Shown: positions 50,849 through 60,322 of the stretch, one piece after another
How positions within the stretch are numbered: position 1 is the stretch's first letter
How the letters are laid out: each line of letters starts with the position of its first letter
NCBI RefSeq assembly: GCF_003958645.1
Contig: NZ_RXLO01000003.1
Span: 124,001 to 188,000 of the forward strand
Direction of reading: 5' to 3'
DNA length: 64,000 nucleotides
Origin: Chitinophaga rhizosphaerae
GTDB taxonomy: Bacteria > Bacteroidota > Bacteroidia > Chitinophagales > Chitinophagaceae
The notes under the pieces: model-generated
Told to the model about the DNA's origin: nothing
The model's input: only the letters and a program-made list of their open reading frames with translations
The model's database searches: none
Position numbers and translations under genes: made by a program

Positions 50849-52648
50849 TCAGGATGCTGCCGGCACTTCGGTGGTTTTGCGTTCACCGATCTGCTGGCGC
50901 CACATGGCGTAGTACAGTCCTTTTTCCGTGAGCAGGTCGTGATGCGCGCCGGTTTCCACGATCTTTCCTTTTTCGAGCACGTATATGCGGTCGGCATGCA
51001 TGATGGTAGACAGGCGATGGGCGATCATTACGGTGATGTGTTCCTTGCTGGAGGTGACGTGCCGCACGGTTTGGGTGATTTCTTCTTCCGTGATGGAATC
51101 GAGGGCGGAAGTGGCTTCGTCGAATACCAGCAGCCTCGGTTGGCGCAGCAGGGCCCGGGCGATGGAGAGGCGTTGTTTTTCGCCGCCCGAAATCTTGATC
51201 CCGCCTTCACCGATCACCGTATCGATCCCTTTTTCCGCACGCGCCAGGAGGCTGTAGGCCGATGCCCTTTGCAGCGCGCTCATCATGTCTTCTTCCGTGG
51301 CTTGGGGGTTCACGAACGCGAGGTTCTCCCGGATCGTTCCCGAAAACAGCTGCGTATCCTGCGTCACGAAGCCGAGCTGGAGCCGCAGTTCTTCGATATC
51401 CAGTGCGTTGGAATCGATGCCGTTGTACTGGATATGCCCTTCACCGGGCTTGTACAATCCCACGAGCAATTTCACCAGGGTTGTTTTGCCGCTTCCCGAT
51501 GGCCCCACGAATGCGATGGTTTCCCCGGTTTTTACCGTGAAAGTGATATCGTCGAGCGCCTTGCTTTTGGCCGTGATATGCTGGAAACTCACGTCCCGGA
51601 ACGCCAGTTCGTTCACCAGCGAAAGCCGGGCCGGCGATGCGGGCGTTTCTTCCACCGGCGTCTTCAATATCCGCTGGAAGTTATCGAGCGAAACCTGTGC
51701 TTCGCGGTAGGCGAGGATGATGTTGCCCAGCTCCTGCAGGGGGCCGAACAGGAAGAAGGAATAGAGCTGGAGAGAGAATAGTTGTCCCACCGTCACCACA
51801 TCCCCATACAGCAGGTACAGCAGCAGGAAGAGGATGGAGGAGCGGAGGAGGTTCACGAATGTGCCCTGGACGAACGCGATACTGCGGACGCGTTTCACTT
51901 TGGTGAGCTCCAGCAGCAGGATCTTCATGGTATTGGCGTTCAGCCGGCGGATTTCCTGGTTGGTAAGCCCGAGGCTTTTCACCAGTTCGATGTTGCGCAA
52001 AGATTCCGTGGTGGCGCCTGCCAGCACGGTGGTCTCCTTCACGATGTTCTTCTGGATGGATTTGATGCGTTTGCTCAGTACGTTCATGAGCCAACCCAGC
52101 AGGATGGACCCGCCGAAATATACGAACACCAGCGACCAGTGGACCCTGAACGCGAAAATCATCACGAACACGACGCCCACGAGGGTGGTGAAAAGTATAT
52201 TGATAAACTGGGAGATGAATTTTTCCGTGTCGAGCCGCACTTTCTGGAGCACCGCGAGGGTTTCTCCGGAACGCTGGTCTTCGAACTCCTGGTATGGCAG
52301 CCGCATGGAATGGCGCAGGCCGTCCGTATACATTTTGGCCCCGAGGCGCTGGGTGATGGCGCTCACGAAGTAATCCTGGAAAGCCTTGGCAATGCGCGAT
52401 ACCATGGCCACGCCGATGGAAGCCAGCAGCAACAGCAACACACCGCTCAGGTATTGGCTTTCGGTCCGCGGAATGGCTTCAGCCGCATTCTTGGCGGAAA
52501 ACGTGGTGGGATGGTCGGCGAACTTGTCCACGATCACGCCGAAGATCCAGGGGTCCATGAGGGAAAAGACCTGGTTGACGGTCGCAAGCCCGAGGGCAGC
52601 CACCACCAGCCATTTATAGTTTTTGAGGTACTGCAGTAATAATTTCAT
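50849..52648 (-). CDS. ABC exporter (fused permease and ATPase)
   Basis: 599 residues, a half-transporter. Six transmembrane helices (about 1-310) precede the nucleotide-binding domain with Walker A GPSGSGKTTLV near residue 385, signature KISGGEKQRLSIARAL near 490 and Walker B LLVFDEATSALDS. Functions as a dimer; lipid, drug or peptide export is possible. It is preceded by a -7 element TAACTTTG (52660-52653) and by the TTAGGGT dyad in the divergent region. Confidence 0.92.
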   Translation of the reverse strand: MKLLLQYLKNYKWLVVAALGLATVNQVFSLMDPWIFGVIVDKFADHPTTFSAKNAAEAIPRTESQYLSGVLLLLLASIGVAMVSRIAKAFQDYFVSAITQRLGAKMYTDGLRHSMRLPYQEFEDQRSGETLAVLQKVRLDTEKFISQFINILFTTLVGVVFVMIFAFRVHWSLVFVYFGGSILLGWLMNVLSKRIKSIQKNIVKETTVLAGATTESLRNIELVKSLGLTNQEIRRLNANTMKILLLELTKVKRVRSIAFVQGTFVNLLRSSILFLLLYLLYGDVVTVGQLFSLQLYSFFLFGPLQELGNIILAYREAQVSLDNFQRILKTPVEETPASPARLSLVNELAFRDVSFQHITAKSKALDDITFTVKTGETIAFVGPSGSGKTTLVKLLVGLYKPGEGHIQYNGIDSNALDIEELRLQLGFVTQDTQLFSGTIRENLAFVNPQATEEDMMSALQRASAYSLLARAEKGIDTVIGEGGIKISGGEKQRLSIARALLRQPRLLVFDEATSALDSITEEEITQTVRHVTSSKEHITVMIAHRLSTIMHADRIYVLEKGKIVETGAHHDLLTEKGLYYAMWRQQIGERKTTEVPAAS

Positions 52649-52652
52649 GGGG

Positions 52653-52730
52653 CAAAGTTAGGGTTATTTGTTACCCTAACGGTGTTGCGACATCGATTTT
52701 AAACTGGACTAATCACGGTATTTACCCTAA
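52653..52730. promoter_or_regulatory. divergent control region with TTAGGGT/ACCCTAA sites
   Basis: GTTAGGGT (52657-52664) and ACCCTAAC (52673-52680) are a perfect 8-bp inverted repeat with an 8-nt spacer, overlapping the -7 element of the ABC gene (TAACTTTG on the minus strand, 52660-52653). A third half-site ACCCTAA lies at 52724-52730 toward the EF-G-like gene. A dimeric repressor could control both genes. Confidence 0.55.
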
Positions 52731-52859
52731 AAATTGCGTAAATTAATATCCGGCCGGGAAGGTCATCCACCAGCATGTTATGAGCCTCGCAAACTGATAT
52801 TTCTCCGCAGAACGGCAAACCCGCTCGCCCCGGCGCTTCACCCGCAAAACAATTGCCGT

Positions 52860-54998
52860 ATGAAAACGTATGACGAAAAACACATCAAAAACGTTGTGCT
52901 CATTGGCGCTGCCAAGAGCGGCAAAACGACGCTGGCCGAAGACATGCTCTTCGAGGCCGGCATTATCCCAAAACGCGGCTCCGTGGAGGAGCGAAACACC
53001 GTGTCGGATTACCACGAAGTAGAGCACGCCCGGGGCAACTCCGTGTACGCCACCACGCTGCATACCGAGTGGCGGGATTACAAGATCAATATCATCGATA
53101 CCCCGGGCCTGGAAGACTTCATGGGAGAAGTGGCTTCCTCCATCCGTGTGTGCGACACCGCCGTGATGGTGCTGCATGCCTACAACGGCGTGGAAGTGGG
53201 CACGGAACTGATCTGGGATTATGTAGACCGGTACGGCAAGCCCACCATTCTGGCCATCAACCAGCTCGATCATGAAAACGCCAATTTCCAGCAGGTGCTC
53301 GACCAGGCGAAGGGCTTCTTCGGGCCGGCCGTTACCCTCATGCAATACCCCGTGAACCAGGGGCCCGGCTTCAACGCCATCATCGACCTCCTCAAAATGA
53401 CCATGTACCGCTTCCCCGAAGGGGGCGGCAAACCCGAAAAACTCCCCATCCCCGACGATGAAAAAGCGCAGGCAGACGAATGGCATAACGCCCTCGTCGA
53501 AAAAGCCGCCGAAAACGACGACGCCCTCATGGAACTGTACTTCGAAAAAGGCAGTTTGGATGAGGACGAGTTGCGGCAGGGCCTGAAGATCGGGATGATG
53601 AAACACCAGGTGTTCCCTGTTTTCTGCCTCAGCGCCCTCCGGAACATGGGCAGCGGCAGGCTGATGGGGTTCATCGACAACGTTGCCCCTTCCGCCGTGG
53701 AAATGCCCCCGGAAGTTACGGAAGACGGCCGCGAAGTGCCCTGCGACCCCGCCGGGCCCACCTGTCTTTTCGTGTTTAAAACCCTCCTGGAACCACACAT
53801 CGGCAAACTCTCCTTTTTTAAAGTGATGAGCGGCGAAGTGAAAGCCGGTCAGGAACTATATAACGAAAAAGGAAACACATCCGAACGGCTGAACCAGCTG
53901 TTCATCGCAGACGGAAAGAACCGCCAGCCCGTAGACCGCCTCCGTTCCGGCGATATCGGCTGCACCCTGAAGCTGAAAAACACCTTCACCAATCATACCC
54001 TCAACGATCTGAAATTCAACGCCCAGATCGATCCCGTCCACTTCCCGGCGCCGCGCGTCCGTACCGCCATCGTCGCCAAAAACAAGGCCGACGATGAAAA
54101 GCTCGGTGAAGTGCTCAACGAAATCCATATGGAAGACCCAACGCTCGAAGTGGAATACAACCGCGAACTGAAACAGGTCATCCTTCACGGACAGGGAGAA
54201 CTGCATCTTGCCGTCACCAAATGGCGGCTGGAAAATGTGTATGGCATGCAGGTGGAGTACCTGCCGGCGCGCATTCCCTACCGTGAAACGATCCAGAAGG
54301 CGGCGCAGGCAACGTACCGGCACAAAAAACAATCGGGCGGTGCGGGCCAGTTCGGCGAGGTTTTCATGAAGATCGAGCCCTGGTTCGACGGCATGCCGGC
54401 CTTCAAGGAATTCCCGGTGCGCGATACGGAAGAGATCGCGCTCAGCTGGGGCGGCAAGCTCGTGTTCAATAATTGCATCGTAGGCGGAGCGATAGACGCG
54501 CGCTTCCTGCCATCGATCCTCAAAGGCGTGATGGAAAAAATGAACGAAGGGCCGCTCACCGGTTCTTACGTGCGCGATGTGCGTGTAAGCGTGTACGATG
54601 GCAAGATGCACCCGGTAGACAGCAACGATATTTCCTTCAAGATCGCCGGTATGATGGCGTTCCGCGAAGCATTCCACCAGGCCGCGCCCCAGCTGCTGGA
54701 GCCGGTGTATGACCTCGAAGCCTCCGCTCCCGATGTGATGATGGGCGATATCATGAGCGAGCTGCAAAGCCATCGCAGCATCATTACCGGCATGGATGCC
54801 GGCAACGCCAAACAGGTCATCAAGGCGCGAACGCCGCAGGCGGAACTCGATCACCTTTTCGCTGCCCTGCGCAACGTAACGCAGGGAAAAGCGAAGGTAA
54901 AAGTAAGCTTCGCGGAATACGCGCCCGTTCCGGCGGATGTCCAGAAAAAACTCAGCGAAGACTACCGGAAAGTAGAACAGCAAAACGGCCAGCATTGA
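52860..54998 (+). CDS. EF-G-like translational GTPase
   Basis: 712 residues from the ATG at 52860; the frame is open to 52734 but that part lacks family motifs. P-loop GAAKSGKTT (residues 16-24), switch 2 DTPGLEDFMG, and INQLDHENANF in place of the usual NKxD. Domains II-V follow, with domain IV RHKKQSGGAGQFGEVFMKIEP. The G4 motif NKxD reads NQLD, as in other EF-G paralogues. Its role may be ribosome rescue or a specialised factor rather than standard elongation; the housekeeping fusA is not in the window. Confidence 0.9.
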   Translation: MKTYDEKHIKNVVLIGAAKSGKTTLAEDMLFEAGIIPKRGSVEERNTVSDYHEVEHARGNSVYATTLHTEWRDYKINIIDTPGLEDFMGEVASSIRVCDTAVMVLHAYNGVEVGTELIWDYVDRYGKPTILAINQLDHENANFQQVLDQAKGFFGPAVTLMQYPVNQGPGFNAIIDLLKMTMYRFPEGGGKPEKLPIPDDEKAQADEWHNALVEKAAENDDALMELYFEKGSLDEDELRQGLKIGMMKHQVFPVFCLSALRNMGSGRLMGFIDNVAPSAVEMPPEVTEDGREVPCDPAGPTCLFVFKTLLEPHIGKLSFFKVMSGEVKAGQELYNEKGNTSERLNQLFIADGKNRQPVDRLRSGDIGCTLKLKNTFTNHTLNDLKFNAQIDPVHFPAPRVRTAIVAKNKADDEKLGEVLNEIHMEDPTLEVEYNRELKQVILHGQGELHLAVTKWRLENVYGMQVEYLPARIPYRETIQKAAQATYRHKKQSGGAGQFGEVFMKIEPWFDGMPAFKEFPVRDTEEIALSWGGKLVFNNCIVGGAIDARFLPSILKGVMEKMNEGPLTGSYVRDVRVSVYDGKMHPVDSNDISFKIAGMMAFREAFHQAAPQLLEPVYDLEASAPDVMMGDIMSELQSHRSIITGMDAGNAKQVIKARTPQAELDHLFAALRNVTQGKAKVKVSFAEYAPVPADVQKKLSEDYRKVEQQNGQH

Positions 54999-55029
54999 TC
55001 GTTGACGCTTGCCGTTGCTTTCGATCATC

Positions 55030-55061
55030 GGCCCGCAGATTATTTTCTGCGGGCCTTTTTC
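55030..55061 (+). terminator. intrinsic terminator of the EF-G-like gene
   Basis: GGCCCGCAGA (55030-55039) pairs perfectly with TCTGCGGGCC (55046-55055) around TTATTT, followed by TTTTTCC. Confidence 0.92.
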
Positions 55062-55174
55062 CTTAGCTATGCAGGCTGTCTGTTCCATCCCCCAATTTTC
55101 CGATCGGCAACTCACTTCACCCTATCGCTTTCTGCCATGCACCAGCGCGAATTTTTCCGCTGCCGGGATTATGA

Positions 55175-56746
55175 TTACATCTCCGCGCCCCAGCCCGCCC
55201 GGTCCAAGGTCCTGTATTGAATAGCCCCCGCGATGTGGCTCGGTGCAATTTGCGCGCAAGCCTCGAGATCAGCGATGGTACGCGCCACTTTGAGAATGCG
55301 GTCGTAGGCCCTGGCGCTGAGCTGTAGCCTGTTCATGGCCGTAGAGAGCAACTGCCGCGCTTCCGGCCCCAGGCGACAATACTTCTCCAGTTGACCGCTG
55401 TTCATCTGCGCATTGCAATACGCATCCGGCTGCAAACGGCGGTTGCCCGGCGGAAGCGGATGCTCCGAATGCCCGAACCGCTGCGACTGTAACCGCCGCG
55501 CCTCCATCACCCGGCCCCTGATGGCAGCACTGGGCTCCGGCGATGGAGAATCGGCCAGCGCGCCGGGATGTACGGGGGTAACTTCCACATGAAGATCGAT
55601 ACGGTCGAGCAGCGGGCCCGAAATGCGGTTGAGGTATTTCCGGACAACGCCGGGATGGCAGGTGCAGGGCTTTTCGGGATGATTGAAATAGCCGCAGGGG
55701 CAGGGGTTCATGCTCGCCACGAGCTGGAATGTAGCCGGGAACTCCATGGCCTGGCGCGCCCTCGAAATACTGACGCATCTTTCCTCCATGGGCTGTCGCA
55801 GCACTTCGAGGACGGAGCGCCGGTACTCGGGCAGTTCGTCGAGGAAAAGGATGCCGTGTTGCGCCAGCGAGATTTCTCCGGGCTGGGGAATGCTCCCGCC
55901 GCCCACCATCGCCATTTCGCTGATGGTATGGTGCGGGGAACGGAAGGGGCGGGATGTCAGCACGCCGTCCGACGCGTTGAGTTTTCCCGCTACGGAATGG
56001 ATACGCGTGGTTTCGAGGGCTTCCGCCAGCGTGAGCGGCGGTAAAATAGTGGGGAGCCTTCGCGCCAGCATCGTTTTGCCTGCGCCGGGAGGCCCCACCA
56101 GCAGGATGTTGTGGCCGCCCGCCGCGGCGATCTCCATCGCCCGCTTGATCGTTTCCTGCCCTTTCACTTCCGAAAAATCGAGCCCTTCCGGAAAGCCCGG
56201 CTGATAAGCAGTTGGCGGTTCGGGATTTCGCGATTCCTTTCCTTCGAGAAAAGCCAATACCTCCCGAACGTGCGACATGCCATACACATCGATCCCTTCC
56301 ACCATTGCGGCTTCCAGCGCATTCTGATGCGGCAGTATCATGCCGGAGAACCCTTCCTGCCGGGCGCGCATCGCCATCGGCAATGCTCCGCGTACGGGGC
56401 GCAACGTCCCGTCCAGCCCCAATTCCCCCATGATCACGAACCGCTCTGCCGGCTGCCGGAAAACCGCCTGTTCGGAAGCTGCCAAAATCCCCAGCGCAAT
56501 GGGTAGATCGTACGCAGCGCCCGCCTTGCGGATGTCTGCCGGCGCCATGTTCACCACCGTCCGCAAACGGGGCATGCGGTAACCGGTGTTCTTGATCACC
56601 GTCTCGATCCGGTATTCGCTTTCCTTAACGGCATTGTCTGGCAGGCCCACAAGACAAAACCGCGTGCCCTGGCCTACATTGACTTCAATAGTAATGGTAA
56701 TGGCATCCACGCCGTGAATGGCGCTGCCGAAAATTCTGACGAGCAT
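55175..56746 (-). CDS. YifB/ComM-family Mg chelatase-like AAA+ ATPase
   Basis: 523 residues from the ATG at 56746. The N-terminal Lon-protease-like S5 domain (VDAITITIEVNVGQGTRFCLVGLPDNAVKESEYRIETVIKN) precedes the AAA+ module with Walker A LVGPPGAGKTMLARRLPTILPP near residues 215-225 and Walker B GILFLDELPEY, and the C-terminal MCM-like helicase part. In other bacteria ComM is a helicase that extends branch migration in natural transformation. Normal length. It is 38 bp after the stop of the MutS-like gene on the same strand. Confidence 0.93.
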   Translation of the reverse strand: MLVRIFGSAIHGVDAITITIEVNVGQGTRFCLVGLPDNAVKESEYRIETVIKNTGYRMPRLRTVVNMAPADIRKAGAAYDLPIALGILAASEQAVFRQPAERFVIMGELGLDGTLRPVRGALPMAMRARQEGFSGMILPHQNALEAAMVEGIDVYGMSHVREVLAFLEGKESRNPEPPTAYQPGFPEGLDFSEVKGQETIKRAMEIAAAGGHNILLVGPPGAGKTMLARRLPTILPPLTLAEALETTRIHSVAGKLNASDGVLTSRPFRSPHHTISEMAMVGGGSIPQPGEISLAQHGILFLDELPEYRRSVLEVLRQPMEERCVSISRARQAMEFPATFQLVASMNPCPCGYFNHPEKPCTCHPGVVRKYLNRISGPLLDRIDLHVEVTPVHPGALADSPSPEPSAAIRGRVMEARRLQSQRFGHSEHPLPPGNRRLQPDAYCNAQMNSGQLEKYCRLGPEARQLLSTAMNRLQLSARAYDRILKVARTIADLEACAQIAPSHIAGAIQYRTLDRAGWGAEM

Positions 56747-56784
56747 TGGGAACAAACAATGTTAGTGAAACATGAAGATAGGGA

Positions 56785-58119
56785 TTAATCCATCTTCATG
56801 TTGTTCAGCAATTCGATTACTTTTTCTTTTCTCAAAATGAGGTAACCGATCTTTTCTTTCGCGATGCCATCGCGCAGCTCGTAGGTAAAATGCAGGTTGT
56901 CGTCGATGACTTCCGACTGGAAATATTTGAAAATGATCTTCGGCTCTTCCCGCAATTCTTCCGCGATTTCGTACAGGTGAGTCGATAGGATGTAGAGGCA
57001 GCGCCGGTTCTGGAGTAATCCGCGGATCACGGCAAGCGAACAGTTTTTCGCATCTTCCACATTGGTGCCCTTGAACATTTCATCGATCAGGATCAGCCAG
57101 TTTTTGCCGTCGCTGATTTTGATGATGGTATTTTTGATGCGCTGTACTTCGTTGTAGAAATAACTTTCGCCTTTGAAGATGTTGTCTTTAACGTCGATGT
57201 TCGACAGGATGCCATGGAAGAAACTCAGCGTCATGGACTGTGCCGGAACCCCCATGCCCAGGTGCGCCAGGAACACGGAAATCCCCACGGCCTTGATGAA
57301 CGTGGTCTTGCCCGCCATATTCGCACCGGTAAGGAATATAAACCCTCCGTCCGGCTCCATCGTCACATCATACGCCACCGGCTGCGGCAGAATAAGATGA
57401 TACAATTGCTTGATGGCGATGTGCGGTTTGATCTCTTCCGTGAACGAGGGGAAATGCAACCCGAACCGCAGGATGGCCTTGGCCATGCTTTGGAATGCAT
57501 CCAGCTGGGTATAGATTTCGGTCAGCTCCCACAATACTTTTTTGTACTTCTTGCGGATGGCGCGGTCGTACCGGAGGATCTCGCGGGAATTGAGCGCCCC
57601 GTCGTCATCCAGCTGAACGATGGCGTGGAATTCGTCCTTGTTAATGAGCACGCGCGCCCTTTCCAGCAACACGCGGAGGTGGGTGGGCGCCGTTTCAATA
57701 TCGATTTCTTCCGTGAGCGAGCGGAAGCCGCGGATAAGGTTGAGCAGTTGTTCGAACGAGAACTTGATGAACCCGAAATCAGGCGCGTAGATCGTTTTGG
57801 TGACGAGCGTGTTGATGTATAACGCCAGGCCGCCGCTGCTCGAGATCGGCTCGATCTCCGCGTTCAGGTAATTCTCCACCACCACGATGGTGCCGTTGCT
57901 GATGGCTTTGGGCCAGGCTTTCTCGTTTTCCAGCAGGTATTGCAGCATCTGCTGGCGGTTGTGGATGGAGGTGATGTCTTTCAGCGGCTGCCCGAATAGT
58001 TTGCGGAGGTATTCCCGCCCGCCGGCCGTGGTGGTGAAATCGAGTTTGTGGAATAGGGAATATTCGTCTTCCCGGTTGAAGATCGAAAGGTCGAGGTAGG
58101 TTGTTTTGTCCAGCTCCAT
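56785..58119 (-). CDS. MutS-like DNA mismatch repair ATPase (short form)
   Basis: 444 residues, against 800-900 for MutS. It lacks the mismatch-binding and connector domains. The core/lever helices (about 1-230) and the ATPase domain remain: Walker A GANMAGKTTFIKAVG near residue 270, Walker B and signature LILIDEMFKGTNVEDA, and the D-loop region LYILSTHLYEIAEEL. Related to MutS2-type or domain V-only proteins; a role in DNA repair or recombination is possible but untested. It follows pyrC after a terminator. Confidence 0.9.
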   Translation of the reverse strand: MELDKTTYLDLSIFNREDEYSLFHKLDFTTTAGGREYLRKLFGQPLKDITSIHNRQQMLQYLLENEKAWPKAISNGTIVVVENYLNAEIEPISSSGGLALYINTLVTKTIYAPDFGFIKFSFEQLLNLIRGFRSLTEEIDIETAPTHLRVLLERARVLINKDEFHAIVQLDDDGALNSREILRYDRAIRKKYKKVLWELTEIYTQLDAFQSMAKAILRFGLHFPSFTEEIKPHIAIKQLYHLILPQPVAYDVTMEPDGGFIFLTGANMAGKTTFIKAVGISVFLAHLGMGVPAQSMTLSFFHGILSNIDVKDNIFKGESYFYNEVQRIKNTIIKISDGKNWLILIDEMFKGTNVEDAKNCSLAVIRGLLQNRRCLYILSTHLYEIAEELREEPKIIFKYFQSEVIDDNLHFTYELRDGIAKEKIGYLILRKEKVIELLNNMKMD

Positions 58120-58189
58120 GCACAGGCGTTTTCGTGAAATTACAATGAATCAATCTAACGGGAAAGATGCCGGCCCCGGAATTTTCCAT

Positions 58190-58217
58190 AAAAAAAACGC
58201 CGCCGTTGCCGGGGGCG
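58190..58217 (-). terminator. intrinsic terminator of the pyrC gene (minus strand)
   Basis: On the minus strand: CGCC, C, CCG, loop GCAA, CGG, C, GGCG, then eight T. The GNRA loop and T run make a strong terminator, 29 bp past the pyrC stop. Confidence 0.85.
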
Positions 58218-58245
58218 CTACGTGTATGGATGGGTTGAAATCCGC

Positions 58246-59583
58246 TTAGGCGTTAAATAACAGGCGTTGGCCGCACTGCTGTTCGTTGAACGTCCCGTTT
58301 TCGTAGGCGAGGTGCCCGCTCACGAAAGTATGGGTCACGGCTGCGGGGAAGGCATGCCCTTCGAAGGGGCTCCAGCCGCATTTGTAGTAAAGGTTGTCTT
58401 TGGAAACATGGGTCGCGCCGTTCAAATCCACGATCACGGCATCGGCCCAGTACCCTTCGCGCAGGAAGCCTCTTTCCCGGATGCGGAAACACTCTGCGGG
58501 GGCGTGGCTCATCTTGCGCACAAGCTGCTCTATGGTAAAACGCCCAGCCTTCACCTGTTCCAGCATCATCAGCAGGCTGTGCTGCACGAGCGGAACGCCG
58601 GAAGGCGCCTGCAGGTATGGCTGTTGTTTCTCCTCCCAGGTATGCGGCGCATGATCGGTGGCGATAACGTCCAGCCGGTCGTCCAGCAAGCCTTTCCACA
58701 ATGCTTCGCGGTTGCTGGCCGCCTTGATGGCGGGATTGCATTTGATGAGGTTGCCGTATTGCGCATAATCGCCGGCCGAAAACCAGAGGTGATGGACACA
58801 AACTTCTGCCGTGATCCTTTTTTCGGACAGCGGTTTCATGTTGCTGAAAAGCTGGAGTTCCTTTTCTGTGGAAATATGCAGGATGTGGAGGCGGGAGTTG
58901 TGCTTCATGGCAAACTGAACGGCTACGAGCGACGATTCGAAGCAGGCTTCCTCGTTGCGGATCAGCGGATGGTCGGCCGCGGTGAGCTGGTCGCCTTTCG
59001 CTTTTTTGAATTCCTCCATGTTGTGGCGGATGATCTTCTCGTCTTCACAATGCGTGGCGATGAGGAGCTCCGTTCCACCGAATATTCTCTCCAGGGTCAG
59101 GAAATTGTCGACGAGCATGTTGCCGGTTGAAGAGCCCATGAAAATTTTCACGCCGCAAATGCGGTCTTTCTTGGCGTTGGTTTTGAGCACCTCTTCGGCA
59201 TTATCGTTGGCTACGCCCATGAAAAAGCTGTAGTTGGCGAGGGAAGTGCGGGCGGCGATGTCGTATTTATCTTCGAGGCGTTCCTGGGTAACGGCTTCGG
59301 GTTTGGTGTTGGGCATTTCCATGAAGGAAGTGGTGCCCCCGGCTACGGCGGCCCTGGCTTCGTGGCGGATGTCTGCCTTATGGGTGAGGCCGGGCTCGCG
59401 GAAATGCACCTGGTCGTCGATGACGCCTGGCAGGAGGTATTTTCCCGTTCCGTCGATCTCGCGGCCGGTTTCTCCGATCTGCGGCGCAATTTTTTCGATG
59501 CGGCCGTTGCGGATGAGGACATCGCCCACGGCGGTGGACCCTTCGTTAACGATGGATATATTCTTGATGATGGTGTTTTGCAT
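58246..59583 (-). CDS. pyrC: dihydroorotase
   Basis: 445 residues, class I (long) dihydroorotase fold, for ring closure of carbamoyl aspartate in pyrimidine synthesis. The metal-motif region is GVIDDQVHFREPGLTHKADIRHEARAAVAGG, where Gln58 stands in place of the first metal His of HxH; His60 is kept. Other motifs: FMEMPNTKPEA, LLIATHCEDEKII (His), HILHISTEKE (His), VIATDHAPHTWEEK (Asp). The Gln form is, I believe, usual in Bacteroidota dihydroorotases. It precedes porT on the opposite flank of a shared gene string. Confidence 0.92.
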   Translation of the reverse strand: MQNTIIKNISIVNEGSTAVGDVLIRNGRIEKIAPQIGETGREIDGTGKYLLPGVIDDQVHFREPGLTHKADIRHEARAAVAGGTTSFMEMPNTKPEAVTQERLEDKYDIAARTSLANYSFFMGVANDNAEEVLKTNAKKDRICGVKIFMGSSTGNMLVDNFLTLERIFGGTELLIATHCEDEKIIRHNMEEFKKAKGDQLTAADHPLIRNEEACFESSLVAVQFAMKHNSRLHILHISTEKELQLFSNMKPLSEKRITAEVCVHHLWFSAGDYAQYGNLIKCNPAIKAASNREALWKGLLDDRLDVIATDHAPHTWEEKQQPYLQAPSGVPLVQHSLLMMLEQVKAGRFTIEQLVRKMSHAPAECFRIRERGFLREGYWADAVIVDLNGATHVSKDNLYYKCGWSPFEGHAFPAAVTHTFVSGHLAYENGTFNEQQCGQRLLFNA

Positions 59584-59602
59584 GTCGCAAAGGTAAATGT
59601 TT

Positions 59603-60322
59603 TTAACCTTGCAGATGGATGGAAAACACGATGGTGCGGGTATTGAGCTGGTCGAGGACGCGGGAGTACCGGAGGTTCGGGTCTTTCACGTGCACATCGT
59701 TCAAACCGTTGCTGATCTTGAATTCGGGGGTGAAGATGAAGGAAGGGAAGTAAATCTCGAAGCCGGCGCCCACTTCGTATCCGTAGGCTGTCTTGTTGAT
59801 TTTTACGAGATCTTCCGCCCGGCGGAGCCCTTTGTTGGACGCCAGGTCGTAATCGAGCTTCATCCCGGCGATCGTGTATACGCGGAGGTTGCCGATGCGG
59901 TCGGATTTGAATTTGATCTGGAGGGGGAAGGATGCGGTGATGGATTCCACTTTCTTTTCGGTGGTCCTTTCCGGGTAATTTTCCTTGTACGACAGGTTTT
60001 TATTGGCGAAGAACAGTTGCGGGTTGAAGCGGAGGTCGAACCGGTGGTTGAACCGCAGGTTCGCCAGCAGGCCTACGTTGAAGCCGATGGTTTTGAGGGG
60101 CTCGGCTACCATGATAGAGTCCTGTTTGAGGAAAATATCGCTGTGGGTGAGGCGCAAATGGCTTTGGTTCACCGCGAGGGTGATGCCGAAATAATAGGGT
60201 TTGCCGTCGTGTTCTTCCATATTGAGCTGCGCCCTGGCGGGCAGGGCTGCCAGGAAGAAAACGGCCATCGTCAGCGGGTGGCGCAGTAAACGGAACAGAT
60301 CCCGAAAGTAAGCGTTTTGCAT
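59603..60322 (-). CDS. porT: PorT-family outer-membrane protein of the type IX secretion system
   Basis: 239 residues from the ATG at 60322, with signal-like hydrophobic segment LTMAVFFLAALPARAQ. A shorter start at 60268 would avoid the 52-bp overlap with the methyltransferase gene, but leaves almost no basic N-region. The rest is a beta-barrel of the porin/PorT family: YYFGITLAVNQSHLRLTHS, FNVGLLANLRFNHRFDLRF, TASFPLQIKFKSDRIGNLRVYTIAGMKLDYDL, ending in a beta strand VFSIHLQG. PorT is needed for T9SS. Adjacent to the menaquinone methyltransferase gene, as in other Bacteroidota. Confidence 0.85.
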   Translation of the reverse strand: MQNAYFRDLFRLLRHPLTMAVFFLAALPARAQLNMEEHDGKPYYFGITLAVNQSHLRLTHSDIFLKQDSIMVAEPLKTIGFNVGLLANLRFNHRFDLRFNPQLFFANKNLSYKENYPERTTEKKVESITASFPLQIKFKSDRIGNLRVYTIAGMKLDYDLASNKGLRRAEDLVKINKTAYGYEVGAGFEIYFPSFIFTPEFKISNGLNDVHVKDPNLRYSRVLDQLNTRTIVFSIHLQG

